Assembly: GCA_036346375.1 (NCBI GenBank)
Contig: CM070508.1
Coordinates: 19,164,852-19,228,851, forward strand
Origin: Guadua angustifolia
Lineage: Eukaryota > Streptophyta > Magnoliopsida > Poales > Poaceae
Direction of reading: 5' to 3'
DNA: 64,000 nt
The notes beneath the pieces are model-generated. The model searched no databases. It had not been told where the DNA came from and was given only the letters and a program-made list of their open reading frames with translations. The translations under genes and the position numbers were made by a program. Shown here piece after piece: positions 55,880 through 64,000 of the stretch. The stretch's first letter is position 1. The number at the start of each line of letters is the position of its first letter.

Positions 55880-57299
55880 GTACATTGCATAAAAGTAACC
55901 ATACAATAATTTAAAATAACATAAATATTTTATAAAATTGTGATCAACATGGTCAAGGAAGACTTGCTTTCACTATACGCTGCTGGTTCTACCTCTTGTT
56001 GGTTTCGCGGAACTTCTCCGACGATGTCGTCTACACGCAAAAAGCGAACAAAAATAAATAAAATCCAAAAATTGAAAAGGATGGTACTGCAAGGTAGAGC
56101 TTGAATTTAAATGAATTATTGGCATGATATGATTGGCTGGAATTTTCAAAATTTCTGAAATTATGGAAAAACAGAAGAAAAGCCAGCTGACATGTGGAGC
56201 CCACGCGTCAGCGGCTCGGTCCACAGTGGACTGCATCCACTGAGGAGACCAAGGATGATGTGGTGGGCCACGTTGACGTGGACGTCACGTGGCGACTTAG
56301 GGCGGACATGGTAGCCGATGTGGCCTGTGCTACAGATGACGCGGCATGGGGCAACACAAGAGCTGGAGCCAAGGTTGCGCTGACCTGGCGAGACACGAGG
56401 TGACACGTCGTGGACGTGGCGTTGAGGTGGATGACGCGTGAGGCCATAAAGCGACTCGTCAGCGCGGAAGCGAAGCAGCTCGGGTGGCGGCATAGCCACC
56501 AGAGCGGGAGAAGAAGCTACGGCCGTCGAGCAAAACCACCATGGTTTGGCTCAGGGTGCGGGGCAAAAGGAATCGACTGGCACAAGGATCCCGACAAGAC
56601 CAATGGACGTGGCGGATGCTCACCGTCGGCGATGAACGATGGCAGGGAAAAGCTCCGAGCAAGGGGGTGCTAGGGTTTGGACTTGGCGATGACTCAGGCG
56701 GCGGAAACGAGCAGTGAAGCACGGAAAAAGAGAGAGGAGAGGGTGGCACAATAAATAGGCACGTATGCCAAGGCGTCTGGCACAAATACGATGTGGGTGG
56801 GTGCGGATTCCGCGGCGACAGTTGTGGGCGAATCGGGCAGCGCTAGAGTCGAGCACGAAGATGGAGGGACGCTGGCTGACGGGTGAGGCCCCGCCGCAAG
56901 CTGCAAGCGCACAGACGGTGGGCAGAGAAGGGAACTGGCAGAGGGAAGGCAGATCGAAAACGGTGCGTGAAATATAGCCAGGCCGAGTGGAACGGGAAAT
57001 GAGCCGGGCTGAAAAGAAAAACTGCCCACATGATTTTTCATTTTAGAAAATTCTAGAAAATCGAGAAATGTTGAAATAAATAGCAAATAAATTAGTAAAA
57101 TTCCAGAAAATCCTTAAAATTACTTTTAAGCTTTTAGAATTACTTTTAAGCTTTTAGAACCTAAATAAATTGTTTTGAACTCATTTTAACTTCAAAATTT
57201 GTTTCAAATGATTTGTTTGCATTGAGAGGAAATTTTAAATTCACAAAAAAATTTGAAAATGAGGAAATTTTAAAATAGCTCAATTTTTGGAATGTTACA
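55880..57299 (-). repeat. Truncated chromovirus-type LTR
   Basis: The right end reads GGAATGTTACA, inverse of TGTAACATTCC. Read on the minus strand, the order of blocks parallels the LTR at 14238: a GC-rich leader-like region, a T-rich stretch, GCGTGTAGACG near 56030 (compare GCGTAGACG at 15594) and AAGCAAGTC before CATGTTG. The expected distal half of the LTR is missing at the left. No internal region is attached. The open frames inside (56161-57086) are therefore not genes. Confidence 0.55.
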
Positions 57300-57664
57300 C
57301 CTTCCCTATCTAACTCCACATTTCCCCCAACTAACTTCATGTTAACCTTAATTGTGCAGTCATACCACCATCAATCCAGTCCAACGGTTACTTCTCCCCT
57401 ATCATTGATACTCCAGCTAGCTGCCATGAGGTGCAGTGTAAGTAGAAACAACAAACCACCAAGACCTCCAGCCAAAATAAAACTGGAAACCGTGCCCAAA
57501 GCAAATGCCATAAAAAATTGAATATTTAACAAATGAATGCCCACCCTTTCCCAATTACTACACCCTTTACACCTAGGAAGAAATAGAATAAGCTAAGGAA
57601 AGTTCCAACAGGGATTTATTTTTTTTAAAAAAGTAACAAATCCCCCCTGTCTCAATTACTACTA
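57300..57664. other. LUX-proximal spacer without gene
   Basis: This is AC-rich, non-coding sequence between the LTR fragment and a MITE. I see no gene. Confidence 0.4.
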
Positions 57665-57915
57665 CACTCTCTACGGACACAAATAGCTATCGTTTTAGAC
57701 ATCAACGACGTCTCCAAAACACAGATTTGACTACTAATTTCTATTCTAATATTTATAATATCTAACAAAATTATAATATTATGAAAGTTTTTTCAAGATA
57801 AATCAAAATCATATTATTTAATTTAAATATTGAAAAATATATTAACGGTTAACATTTCAAAAGTTTAATCACACTTATGTCCAAAACGATAAAATTTGTG
57901 ATTTGATATAATAGT
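57665..57915. mobile_element. Stowaway-like MITE upstream of LUX
   Basis: CTCTCTACGGACACAAATAG followed by ATCGTTTTAGACA at the left is inverted at the right (TGTCCAAAACGAT ... ATTTGTGATTTGA). The interior is AT-rich. The termini fit the CTCTCTCCG-type grass Stowaway group, with TA at both borders. Confidence 0.6.
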
Positions 57916-58375
57916 AAAGGATAAATAGAATACGGCGAGGAAAGTCCCAAGTCGCAACAGGGTATTGTACACCTGCATATTCAATGTGACCAAATCTTAA
58001 TTCCTAGATGCTCGGCTCAACGGCTGGGCTCACAGCTAGGTAGTACAAAAATCCAGCCCTTCCCTAGAGCCATGATGAACGATATCCACCTCGAAGATAC
58101 ACAAGCCGAGCCGAGAGTGAGCGAGAGATGTGATCCGGCGACATGGCCACATGAGGACAAACCCAACTCCAGCTAAGATATCATCATCATCGCCTCTCAT
58201 CCGATCCCAAACTGAACTCCGAGAAACCCACGCTCGTAATTGCCGTCCAACTCCAGGCCCCGTCTCAGTGCTGGTACGATCCTCCTCTTTTTTTTCTCTC
58301 TCTCTCTCTTCTACCGCTACCCTCTCTCCTCGTGGCAACCACCCTCTCTCTCTCTCTCTCAAATCATCACTCCTG

Positions 58376-58640
58376 GTGTGTAAAATTTTTTAAATTTAGT
58401 TTCATGCCAAAAGTAATTACAAAAATATACTTATTTCTAACCACAGAAATGTCAAGGTAACGCTTTCATACCGTGGAAAGGGCTATCGCAGTAGCTTTGG
58501 TGATTTGCCGTGGTAGAGAACAACGGTAGACCCCCTGTGCAGCAGGGATAAACGGTAGGTGATACGTATCACTTTTCGGCGTTTTCATAACCAGGAATGC
58601 TGTAGGCCTAAAAATTGATGATTTCCGCTTTCTGTGGCCC
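58376..58640. mobile_element. MITE copy B, upstream of LUX
   Basis: It begins GTGTGTAAAATTTTTTAAAT. Its order of blocks (TAATTACAAAAATA, CTAACCACA, a CTATCGC string, then the ATCAC-TTTTCGGCG block) parallels the inverse of copy A at 54204-54516. The right arm is degraded, so the end is approximate. It contains the palindrome described separately at 58559-58572. Confidence 0.5.
58559..58572. promoter_or_regulatory. Palindrome GTGATACGTATCAC with two overlapping LUX-type sites
   Basis: This perfect 14-bp palindrome contains GATACG on both strands. GATWCG is the known LUX binding motif, and Arabidopsis LUX binds its own promoter. The site lies about 630 bp before the LUX start codon, so autoregulation is plausible, but it has not been tested here. 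Confidence 0.45.
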
Positions 58641-58686
58641 GAAATCCCGGGAAACAAAATTGTTGGATTTCTCAGCGTTCCTCTCT

Positions 58687-59199
58687 CTAAAGAGGGGAGA
58701 TGAGAGAGAAAAAGATAGAGTGGAAAAGGAGAATCACAATTCGGAACCCAACAAGCGAAGAAACAAACAAAAGAACCAAGGATAGCACAAAAATAGCTTT
58801 AAGGCAGGCAGGCGTCGCACTAATTAAACCAAACCACCGCACCACCCCCAAACTCATCAGATACTCCTCTCTTCACTCATCAGCCTAGAGAGAGAAAGTA
58901 GTGAGAAAGGTCTGAGATAGACGGACAGAGAGAGGAGAGGAGGGAGGGGGATATCATAGATAGCACAGCAGCAGCAGCGGGAGCAGAGGAAGGAAAAGAA
59001 AGGCCCAAACAAGAGAGAGGAGAGAGAAGGGAAGAAAGCTTAGAGGAAGAGAGATCCACCTCGAAGTAACCCCTCCTTCGCCTCCTCTCTGCCCTCCTTC
59101 CTTCCTTCCTAGCTTGCTTGCGTGCTGCTAGCGGAGGAGCGGTGGACGGAAAGAAGGGGACGGCAAGAATTGCTCTGCTTTTGAGCTGAGGAGGAGAGG
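58687..59199 (+). promoter_or_regulatory. Purine-rich LUX leader/proximal promoter
   Basis: GAGA-rich tracts (GAGAGAGAAAG, GAGAGGAGAGGAGGGAGGGG) occupy most of this region up to the start codon, and CT microsatellites lie at 58290-58308 and 58352-58366. GA/CT-rich leaders are common in plant regulatory genes. I see no clear TATA box and no exact evening element (AAAATATCT). The transcription start cannot be placed. Confidence 0.5.
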
Positions 59200-60146
59200 A
59201 TGAGGGAGGAAGAGGAGCCGAGCTGGTTCGCGCGGTGGGAGGAGCAGCTGCCGGCGCCGGATGAGCTGATGCCGCTGTCGCAGTCGCTCATCACGCCCGA
59301 TCTCGCCGTCGCCTTCGACATACCGTCGCACGAGGGCGGGGCGGGCGGGGGAGCCGGGGGCGTGGACGGCCCCGCCGGGGCGGGCGCGCCGGAGATGAAC
59401 GGCGGTGCGTCGTCGGCCGCCGGGTCGAGCGGCGGCGGGGAGCCGGCGGCGGGGAGGAGCCGGCGCGGACGCTCAAGAGGCCGCGCCTGGTGTGGACGCC
59501 GCAGCTGCACAAGCGGTTCGTCGACGCGGTGGCGCACCTCGGCATCAAGAACGCCGTGCCCAAGACCATAATGCAGCTGATGAGCGTCGACGGCCTCACG
59601 CGCGAGAACGTCGCCTCCCACCTCCAGAAGTACCGCCTCTACCTCAAGCGCATGCAGGGGCTCGGCAACGGTGCCGGGGGCGGGGGAGGCGCCGGGGGCA
59701 GCCACTCATCCGGCTCGGGCACCGACGCCGCTACCGAGCACCTGTTCGCCACCGGGCCCGTCCCCTTCCTCCCTCCCGGCCGCGCGCCCACCGGCGCAGG
59801 CGTCGATCCGTACCCGCCCTTCGCCCCCATGGCCGCCCGCCCCTCGGCGCACCACCACCACCACCCGCCGCAGATCGCGCACTTCCACCACCCCGCCGCG
59901 CGCCCGCTCGGCCACTTCGGCGCCGGGCCCGGTGCCAGCTACGACCACGGGTTTCTGAGCCGCGCCGTCGCCGGCGACGCGCCCTCAGTCGGCCCGCCCG
60001 GGATGCACCGCATGGTCGGCGGCGGCGCCGGGATGGGGATGATGGCGCCGTCGTCCTTCGCCGACGATCTGGAGTTCGGATCCCGAGGCGGCGGTGGCGT
60101 CGGGCGCCGCGAGCTGACCCTGTTCCCGACGTCCGGCGACCACTGA
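59200..60146 (+). CDS. LUX: LUX ARRHYTHMO/PCL1 GARP transcription factor (evening complex), with an apparent frameshift
   Basis: The protein starts MREEEEPSWFARWEEQLP and has the conserved LMPLSQSLITPDLAVAF segment of LUX N-termini. The GARP DNA-binding domain (59478-59655) includes VWTPQLHKRFVDAVAHLG, GIKNAVPKTIMQLM and the SHLQKYRLYLKRMQG helix, identical in type to Arabidopsis LUX. A His-rich tract and the RRELTLFPTSGDH C-terminus follow. LUX binds GATWCG sites and with ELF3 and ELF4 forms the nuclear evening complex that represses clock genes and affects flowering time. The N-terminal part (from 59200) and the DNA-binding part are in different frames. The switch falls between about 59436 and 59455 in a Gly-rich GC tract and equals one missing base (947 nt total). 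It may be a sequence error or a real mutation. The gene appears to be single-exon. Confidence 0.93.
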
Positions 60147-61200
60147 ACCTGGACATCGACGGCGACGGGCATCGGATGGCGGACGGCCTCCGTCCTCGGG
60201 TACATAAAATTCGTTTGCTTCCTGTTCCCTCTCTGCTCTGCTGCCACCGTCGTTACTTCCCAAGATCAGCATAGAAATCCAGCAAGGTTCATCGCATCAT
60301 AGAGCCCAAGAATTCTTGGGAATCAGCACTCCATGTCTCCATCCATCCATCCATATTTCTACCTATCTCTTCGCCCAGTGTTGCTGACTTGCTGTTGCTA
60401 TTTGTCATTGCTCTTCCACTTCTCCCCTTCCCTTGCTCTTGCTGTCGATGACATAAACTAAAGCCTTAAGAGAGGATTATTTAGAGGGTAAAAAAAAGTT
60501 GTGATAATTTGGTACTTTGGTGTTCGTCGTGCAAGAAAAAACTCAATCTTTGCGATTGCGCCGAGGATACAGGGGGTCAAAATTGCTCTGCACATCTTGG
60601 TGACAATCACCAGATTCTCGAGTGATGCAACCATTGCTTGTGAACCGTGACCCCTCCAAACAAGTGATGCAATCAACTACCATATCAGATTGCACAGGCC
60701 AGTAGTGATGATATAGGCAGGGTTGAATAATGCCAAGGACCCACCCTGAGATGAATAAGTTTGAGTTTGTATCGTGATGATGATAGTTCGGCCTTGCCAT
60801 GGAGCACAAATCTTCTGCGAGGCCAAAGAAATTCATAGCTTAATTCAGCTCCCTATCTGTCTGTCTGTTTGTCGTCTTCTTCGCCCCTCCTTTCAGGGAG
60901 GGGAAAGAGTATGTGTAGCAAGGGTTGCATTAGCTCTCATCTTACATCCTGCATTCCTGCTATGCTGCTTCGGAGAACATGATCAGATCAACTCGAATTG
61001 GAGTTTGTTTGTAGTAATCACTTGTAAATCTGCCTGCGCGACCTAAAAAGCTTCTTATTTTTCTTATTGCCGCGAGGGGAAAAAAAAGAGCACTTCTTGT
61101 GCTAGCTAGTACAGCGGTGCTTAATTGTGATCTTGTACATTGAACTCTGTTGAGATCAAAATTTCCGTGCTCTGCATCACGCCCGTTTCCTCCCAATGGA
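60147..61200 (+). other. LUX 3' region
   Basis: This is non-coding sequence after the LUX stop, with a CCAT microsatellite at 60338-60353. It probably includes the 3' untranslated region. I see no canonical AATAAA signal that I would trust and no other gene. Confidence 0.45.
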
Positions 61201-61894
61201 TGTATGTGTGATGTGTCACTGCTGAAGCGTTAAGCAAGAGAGGCCGCTCATCCATTCCTACGCTGATAGGATACCGATTTTACTTTGTCTATTTGAATTA
61301 GTAGCAGTAATCTAGTAGGGTTGGTAATGCAATTTCAGTAGCAGTACCATGATACCATCTCACACACATGCCAATCGATTAAACTAGTAACTACTAACCG
61401 CACATACCTTGTGATCTAATCTGAGAGTCCCGTCGGGTTTGCATAGTCATCTAGTGGTACTACTATCTGTATCGGCGTTGACGAGTCCAGAAGATATCAT
61501 GGTAGATAAGGCCATCTACGGTGCAGCCAGTGTTAGATTCTCAATCTCTCACCGTCATGTCACATAGGTGTTGTTCTCTTCGGTGTTTAGCACGGCTGTA
61601 TAAAATACTGATTAAAATCCAAGTGTTGCCAAAAATTCTTTTGAAAGGAAAAATGTAAAAAAAAAACTAAAAAATTGTAGCACAATTTTAAGAGAGAGAA
61701 GGAATTTCTTTCAAAAACAAAATAAAAATCTGAAAAAACAAAAAATATTGTAGCTATTCGTTTTTCTATAGTGAAAAACACCGCGCGGCATTTCACTTAC
61801 AATGTAGATATCTATAGAGAACATCTTTTTATCGTATCTCATTCTCTTTCCTCCTACCCATTTCACTTACTAGTAGGCTCCGTATCTTTTTCTA
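61201..61894. other. Intergenic sequence with no supported gene
   Basis: This is AT-rich sequence downstream of LUX. No protein, RNA gene or defined element was found. Confidence 0.4.
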
Positions 61895-62040
61895 GGATTA
61901 ATTCCTTATATGCCATTGGAATTTGAGGAAATCCTTGAATATGTCAATGATATATGGAATTAGGGTCTACATGTCAGTGAGACAATAAGTGGCATATAAT
62001 GGATGAGGCAAACTTTCAGTGGCATGTAAGGAATTGCCCC
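61895..62040. mobile_element. Short MITE with inverted AATTCCTTAYATGCC ends
   Basis: GGATTAATTCCTTATATGCC at the left is inverted at the right as GGCATGTAAGGAATTGCCCC, about 146 bp apart. It is non-coding and can fold over most of its length. The superfamily is unclear. Confidence 0.55.
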
Positions 62041-62120
62041 TTTTTCCTATTGATCTAGCACCGATGGCAACTGTAATGCAATGCTGTTGCTATGTTGTGT
62101 GGTCAAAATTTCATCTTTTG

Positions 62121-63250
62121 GCCAGGGCCGAGATTTCAAATCTCGGTAGGATAAAAAAAATTTAAAAATTTTAAATTGCTATAGTGATTTCAGGATTTTT
62201 TCTGTGAGGTTTCGGTTTTTTTGGACCAAGATAATCACAAATTCGACCGGTTTTTATGTTTTTAGGACTGAATTTAGCACTAAATTTTTTATGGCGAATT
62301 GTAATGTCTTTTATGAGAAATACATGTGAAAATTTTGGGTGTATATATGTGTGTGTAAGCTAAGCTTCAAATAGATATATGAAATTATAAAATTTCACTG
62401 ATGATATGATGGCTACTACCATTCTTCGCTCAGAGCTCCATGACGAAGTAATCTCTGCCTTTGTGCAAGCTGCTGTGATCTAGCACTAGGTGTGGGTCTT
62501 CTTGCAGAATCATCTCTGCTTCATGCGTGTATGCCTTGTAATTGTTACTCTTCTATACATGTGTTTGTGATGTTGTAATTTATGCAATGTGCTCATATTA
62601 TCCTGTCCTTACTGATGTGTTATTTGATTAAATGTTAAAGTGGAATTACTTTCTTTTGTGTTTCAGCAAGATTTCGGTGCATTTAATATAGATTTCAGGT
62701 TTTTTGATTGAGACAATTATAAATTCGACTAGTTTTCATGTTTGTAGGGCCGAGAAATGTAATGTCTTTCTGAGGAATGCATGTGAAAATTTTGCAAAAA
62801 AAAAACAAATTATATAACTCTAAACCCTAATTTGAACCTAACCATAAAGCATAATATTAAACCCTAAAATTATGCAAACATGTTAAACTACAATTCATGT
62901 TAACTACAATTTTTGTGGGATGGTACCAACATCTCCACCACTCATAGCCTCCTTACCGGTTACCATCCCAAAAATTAGGGTATTTTATATGCAAATATTT
63001 AGTATTTTGCATTCAAACAGATAGGAAATATAGATAAATATTTGCATGATTTTTTTCATATTTTTTTCCAATTTTTCTAGTCTTGGAAGACCATTTCACA
63101 AGGGGTTGAAAAGACCTAAAATTTTGGTTTTGTTGGCCTTCAAAATATCAGATTTAAAATTTAATTTTTAAATTTTGGCCAGATTCTAATCAAAATTTTA
63201 GATTTCAGCTGCTTTAAGAAGTGGTCTCGAATTGAAATTTGTAACCTCGG
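62121..63250. repeat. Degraded repeat related to the hAT-like element at 52355
   Basis: GGCCGAGATTTCAAATCTCGG at the left and GAAATTTGTAACCTCGG at the right resemble the CAAGGTTTAAAATCTC ends of the element at 52355-53809, and the interiors share AT-rich phrases such as AAAATTTTG. I could not find an 8-bp duplication. No coding sequence is present. Confidence 0.35.
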
Positions 63251-64000
63251 TCGTGTGAAAAGGCAAAGGGAATTTAATCTCCGAGGACGGGGCATGTTGT
63301 TGTTAGGCAGGAGTACGACTAGGCATTAAGTGATGTGACATTGTGACCACGAGTGCGACCAAGGCGTTAACGAGGAAAAATCTAAGCCCCGACTCCTCAG
63401 GCGAAAGCGAGGTGCGTGGATTTTGTTCAGGTGAGCGGAGAGGCTTGTCCTGTCCCCTCCGGTTCCAGCCTTGGGACATGGAGACCATTGCTTGCTTAGC
63501 TTGCATGGTTTTTCTTGCCATCCTTTTCTTTTTCGGCAAAACTAGTTCTGTAATATAAAAGAAAAATCATGATTTTAGTTTTACACCACTGACAGATGAG
63601 GGTAAACTCTATTACTACCATCGAAAGATCGCAACATTCCTGTATATACCACTCCATCTAGCATAGTTAGGGTTTTCTCTGTTTTTCCTTTATTTTTGCT
63701 TGACAACCGGTTTGGGAAATTTCCGAAATACCCACGCTTCTTGTATAAGTTGAGCCTGACCAAATAGGTCAAATCCACCCTAGGAGCAGCAGGTCGCAAG
63801 CATTGTTCTTCCCTTCTCCCCCCACGTACGACCCCCTTCGCGACAAATGGCTGCATCCATCGCCAGGGAGTGAAGCTTTCTTGGACATCCCCCTCCCGCC
63901 AATGCATTTGCCCCAATGTTTTCCCATTACTCCTCTGCTACTCCCGGGAGCCATTGCGCCACCTTGTCGTCGTCGCACACCAATTAGATCCACGCTGCTT
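63251..64000. other. Window end, no supported gene
   Basis: The GC content rises after 63750 and open frames occur on both strands, but none shows a known motif. A gene beginning beyond the window cannot be excluded. Confidence 0.35.

Noticed and set aside
56161..57086. Several open frames on both strands upstream of LUX
   Set aside because: They fall inside a truncated LTR fragment and have no recognisable domain.
59405..60274. Open frame of 289 codons, Arg/Pro-rich, on the plus strand
   Set aside because: It overlaps LUX in another frame and has no motif. It is a shadow of the GC-rich LUX coding sequence.
1..64000. Endogenous pararetrovirus (tungro-like) sequence
   Set aside because: I looked for such relics because they occur in rice, but every reverse transcriptase seen belongs to LTR elements with matching LTRs or copia/gypsy order.

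Overview
The window looks like nuclear DNA of a grass, most probably an Oryza species. The reasons are one host gene that matches grass LUX/PCL1 (a GARP transcription factor of the circadian evening complex), together with rice-type transposons: a CACTA, a Pong-like PIF/Harbinger, Tat-type and chromovirus gypsy elements, a Sirevirus-type copia element, Tourist/Stowaway-like MITEs and hAT derivatives. All calls come from reading the sequence; no search was run.

Layout. 1-3904 is the right-hand part of a CACTA transposon. 3905-5091 holds a MITE, a tandemly repeated exon-like relic and a Tourist-like MITE. 5095-42242 is a Pong-like element (about 5.7 kb when its contents are removed). Inside its first gene lies a Tat-type gypsy element on the minus strand (6721-38132, about 10.4 kb net). 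Inside that element's reverse transcriptase lies a chromovirus-type gypsy element on the plus strand (14238-35219, about 9.7 kb net). Inside its right LTR lies a gag-only Sirevirus-like element on the minus strand (21731-32973, 11.2 kb). Target-site duplications, or rejoining of the interrupted sequence, support every junction, so the order of insertion can be read directly. 42243-57300 holds the other side of the relic, a duplicated exon-like block, a copia fragment, several MITE or hAT-like elements, a solo chromovirus LTR with a 5-bp duplication and a second LTR fragment. 57300-61200 is the LUX locus, and 61200-64000 is repeat-rich sequence with no gene I can support.

How the parts relate. 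The only host gene likely to matter is LUX (59200-60146). As given, it needs a one-base frame correction in a GC-rich tract between its N-terminal region and its DNA-binding domain. A MITE copy upstream carries a palindrome containing the LUX-type site GATACG on both strands, a candidate for autoregulation. The elements are mostly dead or non-autonomous: the Pong transposase keeps its DDE residues but has three in-frame stops; the Tat integrase has Asp to Asn at its second catalytic position and a shortened gag; the chromovirus pol is heavily decayed although its LTRs look nearly identical; and the Sirevirus-like element has gag but no pol.

The most unusual non-gene structure is in the Sirevirus-like element. 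Its polypurine tract is repeated about six times next to the 3' LTR, its primer-binding-site junction motif is scattered about a dozen times in the internal region, and its LTRs carry arrays of two other short motifs.
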